Below, one piece after another: positions 34,261 to 43,594 of a stretch of DNA of 64,000 nucleotides (positions are counted from its first letter, which is position 1; each line of letters begins with the position of its first letter). Location: positions 8,212,001 through 8,276,000 of the forward strand of contig OX637402.1 of assembly GCA_951799425.1 (NCBI GenBank), read 5' to 3'. A program made the position numbers and the translations under genes. The notes under the pieces were generated by a model. The model did not search any database. It had not been told where the DNA came from and was given only the letters and a program-made list of their open reading frames with translations. The stretch is from Ilex aquifolium (taxonomy: Eukaryota > Streptophyta > Magnoliopsida > Aquifoliales > Aquifoliaceae).

Positions 34261-34673
34261 TTGTAATCAATCAATAATGCAATTTCAGCCAGTAAACCCC
34301 TATAGATAGTCAAATCCACAAAAACGCGCACACACACACACACAAACACATAGAAAGAGAAAGGCAATGAGATTAAGACCTGTTCTTGCAAAGTACGGGC
34401 GAGAGCGAGATCGGCATCGATTTGGCTGAGGTTCGTGAACGGAGTTCTTCTAGATGACCGGCTACTTTCATTATTCTCATTTCTAGTACCATTAACCACT
34501 TCAATGTTAGATTCACCTCCTCCGACTGCTACTTCAATGTTAGATTCACCTCCTCCGACTGCTTCTACTACAGTAGTTGAAGAAACATTATTGGAATTGC
34601 TAGGGTTTTCTAAGTCGTCGGCGGTGCTGCTGGTCTTGCCTTCGTTTTTGTTATCAGATTTTGAGTTCTCCAT
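16508..34673 (-). CDS. BBR: RING-H2 E3 ubiquitin ligase, BIG BROTHER-related type (7 exons)
   Basis: Seven minus-strand exons with GT/AG junctions join in frame: 34673-34380, 33149-32795, 32692-32643, 19621-19580, 19504-19383, 19306-19198 and 16555-16508. Total 1020 nt, 339 residues plus TAG. The product resembles the Arabidopsis BIG BROTHER-related ligase, which is of nearly the same length as I remember it. Order: Ser/Asn-rich N-terminus, '[18 protein letters not shown]' (about 81-98), a long Asp/Glu tract, '[24 protein letters not shown]', '[21 protein letters not shown]', '[14 protein letters not shown]', and a C-terminal RING-H2 with C289, C292, C307, H309, H312, C315, C326 and C329. All eight zinc ligands are present. 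Family members transfer ubiquitin; BIG BROTHER limits organ size. The gene looks intact despite about 17 kb of intron. BBR against BIG BROTHER paralogue assignment is by motif recall. Confidence 0.9.
16556..19197 (-). other. BBR intron 6 (2.6 kb)
   Basis: Non-coding by reading of both strands. No mobile element with recognisable ends was identified in it. Confidence 0.7.
19198..19306 (-). CDS. BBR: BBR exon 6 (RING-H2, first six ligands)
   Basis: Encodes [12 protein letters not shown]... to NWLQINK, carrying the first six zinc ligands. Acceptor 'gtctcag', donor AAG|GTTTGG. Confidence 0.9.
19383..19504 (-). CDS. BBR: BBR exon 5
   Basis: Encodes [15 protein letters not shown] through the residues before the RING. 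Acceptor 'ttttag', donor TT|GTAAGT. Confidence 0.9.
19580..19621 (-). CDS. BBR: BBR exon 4 (42 nt)
   Basis: Encodes [14 protein letters not shown] exactly, bounded by 'atttcag' and GAG|GTAAGC. Separated from exon 3 by 13,021 bp. Confidence 0.9.
22140..22175 (+). repeat. Poly-T / poly-G low-complexity tract
   Basis: T-run followed by 18 G and GGC repeats. It could form a G-quadruplex on the plus strand, and its exact length may be unreliable in the assembly. Confidence 0.8.
22180..23309 (-). mobile_element. LTR remnant, SIRE-like copia start (minus)
   Basis: Read on the minus strand it begins TGTTAAGTATGATTTTGATG at 23309, a start often seen in SIRE-type copia LTRs. U3 contains palindromes CGGTCGACCG (22828-22837), TAGTCGACTA (22849-22858) and CGGTTGACCG (23114-23123), followed by TATAAAT at 22718-22712 and a transcribed part with a 60-odd-bp tandem duplication near 22448-22533. 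The distal end is uncertain, and no duplication was found. Copia assignment is inference. Confidence 0.55.
22828..23123 (-). promoter_or_regulatory. U3 palindromes, GTCGAC type
   Basis: Two perfect 10-bp palindromes (CGGTCGACCG, TAGTCGACTA) and one near-perfect copy lie upstream of the minus-strand TATA box near 22715. Confidence 0.65.
23412..23420 (+). repeat. 9-bp target duplication, left
   Basis: CTAAGCACC, repeated exactly at 24484-24492. Confidence 0.85.
23421..24483. mobile_element. Mutator-like non-autonomous element
   Basis: 1063 bp between exact 9-bp duplications. The ends are inverted copies (ATGGTTTTGAAAAGCGGC against CATGGTTCTGAATAACGGC in complement). Both subterminal regions are crowded with GTAACGG/CCGTTAC units, for example 23440-23620. 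A 9-bp duplication points to the Mutator superfamily. No transposase, so it would need one in trans. Confidence 0.75.
23427..23625 (+). repeat. Subterminal (C)CGTTACGG array
   Basis: Repeated 'gtaacggcgctgtaacgg'-like units of about 20 bp, plus inverted copies such as 'cgttacgtaacg' near 23458. Probably transposase-binding sites, by analogy with other DNA elements. Confidence 0.7.
24700..25812 (+). pseudogene. L1-type LINE relic (RT to 3' tail)
   Basis: Plus-strand fragments in order: 'DFRPISLV' RT entry motif near 24805, 'DFVMEKKGF' and '[13 protein letters not shown]' (RT motif with RQG.PLS) at 25000-25160, and a C-terminal '[15 protein letters not shown]' block near 25500. It ends in an AATAAA-containing A/T-rich tail near 25770-25812. 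Internal deletions, including the catalytic FADD part, and stops make it inactive. Confidence 0.7.
25970..26260 (+). pseudogene. Possible second LINE fragment
   Basis: The frame holds '[12 protein letters not shown]' and, after a stop, '[11 protein letters not shown]', reminiscent of the LINE segment between RT and zf-RVT. Short and degenerate. Confidence 0.4.
26261..27029. other. Intronic sequence, nothing recognised
   Basis: AT-rich, no motif or repeat boundary seen. Confidence 0.4.
27046..27262 (+). repeat. Tandem duplication of about 115 bp
   Basis: Two copies of a block starting 'aaaatgtcaa.aaaagtgaaa' with 'tataaagtcaatcat' and 'tttcatttcttttcattttc'. Confidence 0.85.
28740..29840 (-). 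pseudogene. RTE-type LINE fragment
   Basis: Minus-strand pieces of an RTE-clade reverse transcriptase. '[20 protein letters not shown]' and the catalytic '[11 protein letters not shown]' lie at 29750-29500, '[10 protein letters not shown]' follows, then after frame breaks the C-terminal signature '[12 protein letters not shown]' and '[14 protein letters not shown]' at 29110-28930. Stops separate the pieces. 5'-truncated at about 29840. The 3' end near 28740 has the 'ggtaggctatatgag'-type tail (in complement) seen in plant RTE elements. Confidence 0.8.
30285..32146. other. Intronic region; start resembles an older Helitron
   Basis: 30285-30340 repeats the 5' block of the Helitron-like element (actataaaatatcaacaaaag, then gtgaaaaacttttg), consistent with the element at 27030-30284 having inserted near the 5' end of an older relative. 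Its 3' end was not found. The rest is AT-rich with no gene, apart from a T-run near 31677-31695. Confidence 0.5.
32147..32490. mobile_element. Helitron-like MITE-sized repeat, copy 1
   Basis: Homologous along its length to 33717-34035 ('tatcccctatatattttcccc', 'acgatagtatacatgt', 'tagtgggacgc'). Ends in the hairpin TGCCTTCAGGCA typical of plant Helitron 3' ends, but without a clean CTAG. Lies in intron 3 of BBR. Confidence 0.5.
32643..32692 (-). CDS. BBR: BBR exon 3 (50 nt)
   Basis: A short exon between acceptor 'attag' and donor CAG|GTGCAG. It encodes an acidic linker ending 'HGGISQ', corresponding to the segment before the DAW motif in relatives. Too short for an ORF scan; supported by phase and family pattern. 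Confidence 0.75.
32795..33149 (-). CDS. BBR: BBR exon 2
   Basis: Starts after acceptor 'ggaatag' with ERAYMML and encodes the acidic tract and the '[21 protein letters not shown]' helix. The donor AA|GTAGGT leaves one base of the next codon. An alternative donor five bases downstream (TAG|GTTTTT) is weaker and would break the frame into exon 3. Confidence 0.85.
33717..34035. mobile_element. Helitron-like MITE-sized repeat, copy 2
   Basis: Starts TCTATATAATAAAT after A. Same body as copy 1, ends near 'ggcacgggttatgtaat', a degenerate Helitron 3' end. Within intron 1 of BBR. Confidence 0.5.
34229..34257. repeat. (GA)n microsatellite
   Basis: Uninterrupted GA run in intron 1 of BBR. A (CA)n run follows at about 34329-34348. 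Confidence 0.9.
34380..34673 (-). CDS. BBR: BBR exon 1
   Basis: 98 codons from ATG at 34673 to the donor after CAAGAACAG. Contains a short internal duplication ('[10 protein letters not shown]' twice). Ends in phase 0. Confidence 0.9.
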
Positions 34674-34734
34674 CTCTTCACGTAGCTGCTGGCCAAAGAA
34701 TTATTTTAAATAAATAGATGGATATATAGAGAAA

Positions 34735-34905
34735 GGGAAAGGGCTTTGCTTTGTCGTACCGGAAGCGATTTCGACTATTAAATCGGAGGCGTAGAAGAAA
34801 GCGGAAGAAGAGAGAGAAGGGGCTTGCTTTATCGTACCGAAAACAATTTCGAATAAGACATCTGAGACGAAGACGAAAGCAACGATGAGCGGTGAGAGGA
34901 TGAGA
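34735..34905 (-). promoter_or_regulatory. Duplicated 5' leader/promoter segment of BBR
   Basis: Two imperfect tandem copies, about 80 bp apart, of a block with 'ggcttgctttatcgtaccg' and 'atttcga' (near 34740 and 34820), 60-230 bp upstream of the BBR start codon. Position suggests 5' UTR or core promoter. Confidence 0.6.
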
Positions 34906-35067
34906 GAAGCAACAAAGAGGAGTGTTGGAATTTAATTGATTACTTCCGCAAAACAACTAAAATGGGGGAAAATTATATTTACACTCTTTAAATTTATAGT
35001 AGAGGCAGCAATCATTATTCATCAACCTACTTAATTCGTTCAAAAATAAATATGTTGAGTATCTATA

Positions 35068-36160
35068 TCTATATTTATATAATAAAGTATAATATAATTT
35101 AAATCTTAAAAAATAAATAAAATGACTTTTATTTTAAAGTTATTTTAAAATTAATCTGACGGCTAATATTAACAACTCAAATTTAATAGGAAAAATAGAG
35201 TCTTAAAGATATGTTTAGAGTAACTTTTTAAAAGTACTTCTAGAATTTATAATTTCTCATAAGTATTTTTTTTTTTAAACAGTGGCGTTTGAAACCGCCC
35301 CACCACCATCAACACTACCATCACCACTGCCACCACCATCGTCGCCGCCACCCAACCACCATCTCTGCTATAAAAACCACTACCATTGTCGTTGCCGCCG
35401 CCACCACTGTCACCACCCCCACCACCATCACCACCCACCACTCGTCACCCCTCCACTACCACCACTGCTACTATCTCCACTCTTCCACCACCACCACCTC
35501 TTCCACAAAAACCACCACCATTGTCGTCACTCCACCACCACCACCCCACCGCCTTACCACTATCATCCCCACTACCACCACCCCCACCCCCCACCATCAC
35601 CACCATTGTCGTCACTCCACCACCACCACCCCACCGCCCTACCACTATCATCCCCACTACCACCACCCCCACCCCCACCATCACCATCACTATCACCACT
35701 ACTAATGCCGCCACCCTACAACCACCGTCACTGTCCCATCACTCCCCTACCACCATCATCCTCATTGCCCCACCACCACCACGACTACCCCCACCACCCC
35801 AACCATCTCCACCCATCACCATCGCCATCTTATTCTTATATTTATTACTACTGCCACCCTCACCCTCACCCTCACCATCACCACCGCTGCCGTCACCTTA
35901 CCACCAACATCACTATCCCACAATCACATCTACCACCACTATCACTGTTGTCACCCACGACTGCCACCATCAGTAATGGTCGTTGTCACCCACCACAACA
36001 TCACCGTCTCCCACCACCACTCGCCCCCACTACAATCGGTACTTAAATTCTTTTCTCTCTCCTCTATCTTTGTAATTTGATTTTTAGTGTGAATACAAAT
36101 TTGTTTATTGTTAATCATTTTTTTTATTACTTCGTGTCTTCAAGCACGGGAAATAACTAG
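35068..36160 (+). mobile_element. Younger Helitron-like element, CCA-rich
   Basis: Starts TCTATATTTATATAATAAAG after A. Ends CTAG before T with a CGTG...CACG hairpin and 'ggaaataa' just upstream. It sits at an A^T position six bases inside an older relative. Most of the body is a CCA/CCG/TCA trinucleotide-like array. Confidence 0.65.
35283..36040 (+). repeat. CCA/CAC-rich array
   Basis: Strongly strand-biased C/A-rich sequence with irregular CCACCA units. Three plus frames stay open as Pro/His/Thr-rich peptides only because of the composition. A second array lies at 36400-36720. Confidence 0.9.
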
Positions 36161-36399
36161 TTTATATAATAAAGTACAACACAATTCAGATTTCAAAAGA
36201 TAAACAAAATGACTTTTGCTTTTCGCGGTTGAGATCTCTTTAAATTTTACTTTAAAATTAATACAACGGCAAAATATTAACACCTCAAATTTAATAAGAA
36301 AAATATGTTCATAAGGGTGTGTTTAGAGTAATTTTTTAATAGTACTTATAGGATTTATAAATTTTCATAAGTACTTTAAAAAAAAAAAAGTAGTATTTG

Positions 36400-36721
36400 G
36401 AACTACCCCACCACCGTCACCACCACTACCTCCACCCCCCCACCACCTCACCACCACTACCACCATCACCACCACCACCATCACCACCACCACATCACCA
36501 CCTTAGCTACAACAACCACCACCACTGTCACCACGCCTCCACCACTACCACACCTGCCGCCCCACCACCACGATCACCACTACCACCATTTCTATCGCCC
36601 CACCACTACCATCATCACCGCTACCACCACCCTACCACTCCCACTGCCCCAGCCCCACCACCGTTATCACCCCACCACCACCTCTTCTACAACAACCATC
36701 ACCACCATCGTCGCTGCCACC
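36400..36721 (+). repeat. CCA/CAC-rich array, older copy
   Basis: Same composition as 35283-36040, in the older Helitron-like element. Confidence 0.9.
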
Positions 36722-36905
36722 TGATGAATAGCTAAAATTAGCATCTTATTATGCTTTTACAAGACTAATTATGCTTTGATGGAGTTTAAATGATGACATT
36801 TTAGGAACAAGTTGCACAAAATTTTAAAGTAAATGGATACCAAACTTTCATACAACACCCACATGTTTTGGAAGAAAATTGGAGAAGTTTGAAACAAGGC
36901 ATGAA

Positions 36906-37224
36906 CGTTCGAATGCCAATCCACGTTTGAACATCCTTTTGAATTATTTGAAAACCAGACTGCTGAGGTGATGACATATGGCGTGTTGCAGTTATTTTCA
37001 CAAAAGACCAAGAGCTACTTGAGTACAACGTTCGAACGCCAATCAACGTTCGAACGCCATCTTGAATTATTTAAGGACCGGACTTCCAGAGTGATGAGAC
37101 ATGGCTTGCTATCTACTGTGGGTGACAAGAGCCACTTGAGTCCACGTTCAAACTCCATTAATCGTTCGAATGCCCATAACAGAAGACATGATTCAACGTT
37201 CGAACGCCATACAACGTTTGAACG
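36906..37224 (+). promoter_or_regulatory. U3 palindrome cluster, CGTTCGAACG type, in Athila-like LTR
   Basis: Perfect CGTTCGAACG at 37029, 37047 and 37197. One-base variants at 36906, 36924, 37163 and 37215. The same core occurs in the Tekay LTR at 9138 and at the internal promoter at 48399. Confidence 0.85.
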
Positions 37225-37340
37225 TAGTCCCCAGACAGGCTGCAGAGTGATTGATTTTCTATTCGGACCTTGGGGCATTCACTTGGACTTTGAGGACTTT
37301 GTACTATTCTTTTACACTTCTTTACCCCCTCCTCCTTGCC

Positions 37341-37348
37341 TATAAATA
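37341..37348 (+). promoter_or_regulatory. TATA box of element A LTR
   Basis: TATAAATA in 'cttgcctataaatactccc', about 115 bp after the last palindrome. Confidence 0.75.
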
Positions 37349-38524
37349 CTCCCATCGTGGGAGCTTCAAAGGGATACTTAATCTTAGACTGAGATTTACA
37401 TTTGCATGCACTTGCACTTAGATATTGATAGGCATACTTAGAGAGAGATAGGGGAAGATAGATCATCTTTTGTTGAGGAGGAAACCCTCCAAAAGTGACT
37501 ACATTTCTTCTACTTTCATTATTAGTTTTATTTGTCTCCATTGTTTGAGCTTCCTTCTTCCCTTAGAGGAGTGAAACTCTTCCACTTTTCTAAGCTTTAC
37601 CAAAGTCATGAAGGGTGGAAAGTGATTCACTCATTCTTCGTCGAAGATAGGCTCCTTGTGTAGTGTGTTTTACCTTGTAACTCCTCTACTTGGAGGGATG
37701 AGAATCACTCACTTTTCTAGCTTTACCAAAGCCATGAAGAGTGAGTAGTTTCTCATTCACTCTTTTGTAAGAGGTGATGGACATGTATAAATCATTTGGA
37801 AGTTATATTTGTGCATTTCGTGTATGCTTAATGTTTTATCTTTCACTTGTTTATTGAATGATTGAATGCATATAGCAAAGCTAAGGTATTTTACACAACC
37901 ATGAGTCCTTTCTATGACATAGATGACTCTTGGCATAGGAAGACTCATTAGTCTTTTGCAAGTACTCCAGGTAGATCTTCATGACTACCTTTCAATCTTC
38001 ACCATTATTGTGCTTCAACTAAGAATGGAATACTAACACAGTGGTTGGATGTCTTGTAGAAATACTTGCTTGTTTGTAGACGGGTTGAGTCTCGGCACAG
38101 ACAATTTTTGTAAATCTCTACAAATACATCGGAATCATGCTCTTAATCCTCACAATCCATCTTTATCCTCCGATTAACTTTATGTTGACACAAGAGTTAA
38201 TTGAGTTCTCAAACACAAGTATAACAACCGGATGATTGACTACATGTCCAGATCCTCGAGCTAAATGGTGACTTTTACATTTGAGAGAATATTATATTTT
38301 GTCTAGAAAATTCCCTTGGAAAGAATCTTATATTCTGTCCAGGAAAATCCATAAAGATCATCACTTTAAATCTCAAGGGTTCCAGTCACTTTGGTCTCTG
38401 TCACTACTTACTTCGAAACACCAACATTAGTTCCCTATGGATTCGACTCCGGACTTAACCGGATTGTTACTACAACTTGACCGCTTGCACTTGGGTGTAC
38501 ACATTTCGAATCAAGTCAAGCTTT

Positions 38525-38542
38525 TGGCGTTGTTGCCGCGGA
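38525..38542 (+). other. Primer binding site, tRNA-Asp type (degraded)
   Basis: TGGCGTTGTTGCCGCGGA differs at three positions from the exact tRNA-Asp complement. The intact version is visible at 61399. Confidence 0.8.
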
Positions 38543-38610
38543 ACCAAAAAGGTGTTTTAAAGTAAAAGGTGAAAAGACCTTCATTTGTGTATATATATTT
38601 TTGATTTACT

Positions 38611-40368
38611 GTGTATAATTCTTATTTTACGTCTGAGAACGATCCTCACCTTCAAAATTTGCAAGAAGAATCTATTGGTTCTGTAAATCAGTTTGAACCA
38701 TATTCACCTCGATCAGTAGCACACTATTTTGATAATAGCATGGCCAATAATGAGAGACAAGGGGAAGTTCCTAACATTCGAACTCTGCGGGATTACTTGC
38801 ATCCCACACGAAACAATGTCCCCTCTTGTTTTGTGTTTCCTGCAAATGCACCTCTCTTTAATGTAAAGGCGGGGACAGTGCAACTACTACCTTAATTTCA
38901 TAAACTCGAATATGAAAACTCATATCTGCATATAAAAGATTTTGAAGAGATATGTGGAACATTCCAAGACAATTTTGAACTGGCCAAGTTGAAACTTTTT
39001 CCTTTCTCTTTAAAGGATAAAGCTAAATAATGACTAAACTCTTTAAAAGCCTATTCAATACCAAATTGGCATGCATTACAGAATGAGTTCTTCAGAAAGC
39101 TTTTTCCCCTACACCGTACCAATGCACTCAAAAGGCAAATCATGAATTTTTCGGTCAAAGAGGGAAAAACATTTTACCAATGTTGGGAGAGATTCAAGGA
39201 TCTTCTCCAATCCTGCCCACACCATGCTTTTGAAAATTGGACTTTGGTAGGATTTTTCTATAACTCCTTGCCCACTAGACTACGTCAGTTTGTCGAAATA
39301 ATGGCTCAAGGAGAGTTCATGGGAAAGAGTTCAGAGGAGGCATTCAATTTTTTTTACACCATATCTGATAGTTCTCAGATGTGGGACTCAGCCTCTCCTA
39401 CCACTGTTGAAGCCAAACCATCTACTTCCCAAGGGGGTAAGTAGGTTTTGAAAGAAGATGATGACCTGAGAGCGAAAATGACTACCCTGTCTCGAAAGCT
39501 TGAATCTCTAGAGATGAAAAAAGTACATCAAGTTGACGTTGGCCCTACCACAAAAAAATTGTGTGGGATTTGTGCGTTGACAGGACACCCTACTGGGGAG
39601 TGTCCTACCATTCCGGCATTCAAAGAAGTTTTGTTGAAACAAACAAATGCAATTTCCAACTTCAACAAGCCTTATTACAACTCGTATTCTAATACATACA
39701 ATCCAGGGTGGCGGAATCACCCGAACTTCAGTTGGAGGAACACACAACCAACTCCCATGAATCCACAATAAAGTTCACAACCACCACCTCAAGGACTTCC
39801 TACATATCAACCATACCAACCACCAGACAAGAGAAGTCTCGAGGACACACTGAATCAGTTCATGCAAAGCCAAATTAACTATAACACTCATTCCACTCAG
39901 GCTTTCAATGATTTCAAAACCCAGACCACTCAGTCCTTCGAGGATCTCAAAAGCCACATTCAAAAGTTGACCCAATTAATGACCATACATGAGAATGGCA
40001 AGTTTCCTGCACAACCAAAACAACCACAAGGTCAATTTCATGTGGGAAATCCTTCAATCATGCAAACCCCACAAGACCAAGCTCAAGTTGTCACTACACT
40101 GAGAAGTGGCAAGATGATTGACAAAACCATCAGAGACATGTTAATTCCAAAGTCAACCCTTGAGTCAATCCCAGTCAATGAACAAGTATATCATGAACAT
40201 GTGTTTGAAAAAGAGCCTGAACCTGTGCTTGAAAAACAGCCTGGACTTGTGCTTGAAAAACAAATTGAACCAACAAAGGAAAATGATCCTTCTTGTCCTA
40301 TTCCTGCTCCTTTTCCTCAAAGACTCAAAATAGTGCAGAAGTTGAATAACCATCCAGAAATTTACTAG
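38611..40368 (+). pseudogene. Athila-like gag (element A)
   Basis: Fragments in one direction: N-terminal 'LRDYLHPTRNNVPSC' (38611-38895), a bridge with stops, then the gag core 'GKTFYQCWERFKDLLQSCPH' (39142-39444) and a zinc knuckle CGICALTGHPTGEC (C-x2-C-x4-H-x4-C) near 39570. A Gln/Pro-rich tail follows to 40368 ('TTLRSGKMIDK'). Gag packages the RNA into virus-like particles. Stops at 38893, 39442, 39769 and 40366 show loss of function. Confidence 0.85.
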
Positions 40369-40715
40369 CTTTTTAAGCAGGTAAAAATCAATATTCCACT
40401 TCTGGATGCAATCAAGCAGGTTCCTTCTTATGCCAAATTTCTAAAAGACTTGTGCACAATCAAAAGAAGCCAGAATGTTCAGAAAATAGCTTTCTTGACA
40501 GAACAAGCAAATGCCCTACTTCAACACAAAATCCCTCCAAAATACAAGGACTCAGGGTGTCCAACTGTGTCATGTGTCATTGGAAATTCAAGAATAGAAC
40601 AAGCACTACTGGATCTTGGAGCTAGTGTCAATTTGCTCCCTTTCTTTGTCTACCAACAATTGGGTCTAGGTGAACTCAAACCCACATGTATCACACTCCA
40701 GTTGGCAGATAAGTT
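40369..40715 (+). pseudogene. Athila-like protease, first part
   Basis: 'ALLDLGASVNLLPF' is the aspartic protease active-site region of Athila pol (D-L-G instead of D-S/T-G is usual in this group), followed by 'LKPTCITLQLADKF'. The frame is broken at 40715 by a solo LTR and resumes at 43162. Confidence 0.85.
40711..40715 (+). repeat. Target-site duplication AAGTT, left
   Basis: Matches 43157-43161. Confidence 0.8.
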
Positions 40716-43156
40716 TGTCACGCCCCAGCCTGGTCTCCCAAGGATGAGACGCTACTAGGTTTGTGATACGCCTATTTACATATATATAATTTGGATTAAT
40801 AAAATATTAAATAATCACACAGGTGCAACAACACCACCTATCACCTTAGTCATTAAGCATGATGGTAAAACTTATCTCATAACCTGTACCATATATAACA
40901 CCTGTACCAATTGCTTGTTTCCCAGGTTATAGACATATACCAAAAACCCACACCCACATAGCATACATCTCAACATATGCTTGTTGAGTTTGTTACAATC
41001 ATATACTATTAAACTGTCATAATAATCTCTCACAAATATAATACACAACCCAACAATTAGTCATACTAACACTCAACCTAAGTGATATCACCCTAACATT
41101 ATACAAGACTCAATCGACTAGACAGTGGACTGGTCTGCATCTTTCTCTACAGTACCTGAAAAGGAGAAACTATAGGGATGTGAGCTAAACCATGCGCTTA
41201 GTGAGTATACATGTTGTATATGAAATGGAAATAATAGTAATATACTGAAGTAGGTAGATACACGTATCAAACAACAACATCAATCCAATTCCAAAGAATT
41301 CACAAGCCACATCACATCCATACTACCCCTCATCGGGTAATCGATTCCATATGGATCCGTGTCTCCCGAACCTCCCGGGAACACCACAGTTCTAGCACAC
41401 CACTGCACGCCCAGTGATTAGGCATTAACACTCCTGTCTTAAACAGTGCGCCACATTCCACAATACACAATACACAGTACAAAACATCATTCATTCACAT
41501 AGGCACATAACACATAATCCTGGAGAAATGCTATTAAATTCTATCATTTACTATCATCTTGTAATAGTATTTTCAAAACATATAAAGATATACACCCACC
41601 TCAATTATACAAATCTACGGCCCTTCGGTCCTATCGGTGGATCCTTTCGGTGTTACTGTATCTGTTCCAACACCGACTATTTCACCCGTTCCACCTAACA
41701 CATTTGTAATTACAACATCAATATTTTTATCATATTTAATAGTTAATCATGTACTAATGCATGCAAAATGATGCACCTCAAAGTGCCCCGGTAACTCCGG
41801 TTACCGCACTATCTACTCACACACTAGCATTTTTGTTCTAGGGATCACATTTTCTCCCCAAATTTCCAAAATCACTCACATTAATCACAATTAGGATTAA
41901 GTAGGTCAAACACGTTGACCGGGGGTCCATTTTTACACATTTCGACCCCGAATACTAAAAATCGCATTTCCGGCATTTCAAATATTTCGCACCGGATATC
42001 ATAGTCATTTGCATTCGAAAGTCACATTATCATATCAAGCATCATTTAAAAATGTTGAATGCAAAATTTCAGGTCATTTGGATTAAAATTCACACATGTG
42101 ATAATAACATTTAGAAATCAGGGTTTCAGCGTTACCGGCACCCATTTCCAACTTCTATCGTACGTTTCTTTTAAAAAAATTATACCTAAACTCACACACT
42201 CACTAAATCATGCAAATCAGCCCCCTAATTGCACCCTTAAACTCTCCCATTCACTTCCATAATTTCGGTTCCATCCTAACCCTCGAAAAACATACCGAAC
42301 ATCACAAATGACCATTTTCCACATTTTTCTCACCTTCGGTTTAATACCCATTTGGAACCTTTACTTAGCAGCCCATTAATTACGTTTAATACACTTAATT
42401 GAAACTCACAAAAATATGTTTTGAAATTAAACTAAAACAGCCCATAAAATTAACTAAAACAATCCATGAAATTAAATTAAAACAGTCACTAATTTCAAAT
42501 AAAACAGCCCACATATTTACATACATACTAAAATTAATCACATAAATTTGCTTAAAATTAATCACATATACCTTCTTCTTCTCTCTCTCGGTTGGAACTA
42601 GAAATACACCAAAACACTTGGTTTTCTCTCTCCTTCTCTTCCTCCTTGGTCTCAGCTCAAAGGAACACACCTATATATATATATTTTTCCTTTTCTCTCT
42701 TGCTCTCCTCACTCTTGGTTTCCAGCCAAGAAGAACACACACGCACACTGGCTTTTGTATTTTAAACACACACACATACTTCCACACCATAAAACACACA
42801 CACCCACACACGGCGTGCATACACACACACACACACATGACGTGCATACACACACTCACCTAACCATAAGATGACTCACCTTTTCTCTTCTTCTTTTTTT
42901 GTTGGTAATTATGTTGGCCTCCTCCCAAGTTTTTAAGTACTTTCAAAATCGACCCACTATTTTTCTCACACATGAAATTCTATAAATAGGCCTCAATAAT
43001 ACATCACTAACAGGGTCCACATACCCAATGCATGCTCACACAGATCATGGCTATGAAAGATTTAATTTAATTAACTCTTTAATAATTTCACATAATTACA
43101 ATTTAGCCCACAAAATTATGCTAATATGCATGCAATGCATGATCGGGTCTCACACA
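40716..43156 (-). mobile_element. Solo LTR, chromovirus-like, inserted in protease
   Basis: 2441 bp bounded by AAGTT. Read on minus it starts TGTGTGAGACCCGATC and ends CTGGGGCGTGACA, the terminus style of Tekay LTRs. A minus-strand TATA-like run lies near 42690-42672, and the U5-like '...cttttcaggtac' block near 41160. A (CA)n stretch lies at 42720-42860. It is diverged from the other Tekay LTRs, and no dyad-CpG palindrome cluster was found in its U3. Confidence 0.8.
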
Positions 43157-43161
43157 AAGTT
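43157..43161 (+). repeat. Target-site duplication AAGTT, right
   Basis: Matches 40711-40715. Confidence 0.8.
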
Positions 43162-43594
43162 CCAAGGGGCATTGTTGAGGATGTCCTTGTTTAAGTGGAC
43201 AACTTCGTCTTTCTTGTTGACTTCATTGTTTTGGATACTCAGCCAACAATGCATTCAGAGAACCAGATTCCTGTCATTCTTGGTCGACCCTTCCTAGCAA
43301 CTTCAAACGCATTAATCAATTGCAGGAATGAAGTCATGAAATTAACTTTTGGAAATATGACTCTTGATCTTAATATTTTCAATATTGCCATACACCCAGG
43401 AGAGGACAAGGAAGCGAGAGAAGTAAATGACATTGAGTCTTTAGTCCACGAACATTTGAATGATACATTTTGTGAAACCTTTGCTGAATTCTGTCTGTTG
43501 GAACCTATAACATCTGAGTTAACAAATGATGACCAAAATCCAAAGAGTTGCCCCACTCATGCTATTGAGATTTGGGCACTGATTCGCACTATTT
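43162..43594 (+). pseudogene. Athila-like protease, second part
   Basis: Continues after the solo LTR with 'RGIVEDVLV', 'VDNFVFLVDFIVLDTQ' and 'PVILGRPFLATSNALI', the usual C-terminal half of Athila protease, then the variable linker to RT. Broken again near 43594. Confidence 0.85.

Larger units (their letters stand above)
33150..34379 (-). other. BBR intron 1
   Basis: 1230-bp intron with a Helitron-like repeat, a GA run and a CA run. GT/AG ends agree with the exon phases. Confidence 0.8.
35062..36721 (+). mobile_element. Older Helitron-like element, split by a younger copy
   Basis: TCTATA at 35062-35067 joined to 36161 onward gives TCTATATTTATATAATAAAG, identical to the first 20 bases of the younger copy at 35068. 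The remainder (36161-36721) is co-linear with the younger copy and includes a CCA-rich tail. It is truncated on the right by the Athila-like LTR at 36722. Confidence 0.6.
36722..38518 (+). mobile_element. Athila-like 5' LTR (element A)
   Basis: Starts TGATGAATAGC and ends 'tcaagtca', 6 bp before a tRNA-Asp-type primer site. The first 30 bases resemble the start of the solo LTR at 6533, supporting family-level relationship. U3 has seven TTCGAA-type palindromes (36906-37224), TATAAATA at 37341, and R/U5 to 38518. The preceding five bases are CCACC, but the matching right duplication and the 3' LTR were not found in the window. Confidence 0.8.

Noticed and set aside
35282..36046. Long open frame encoding a Pro/His/Thr-rich protein
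   Set aside because: Three overlapping plus frames stay open because of CCA/CAC composition; it lies in a Helitron-like repeat array and has no start context or conserved domain.
42671..42863. Cys/Val/His-rich ORFs near 42.7-42.8 kb
   Set aside because: Products of a (CA)n/(TG)n tract in a solo LTR.
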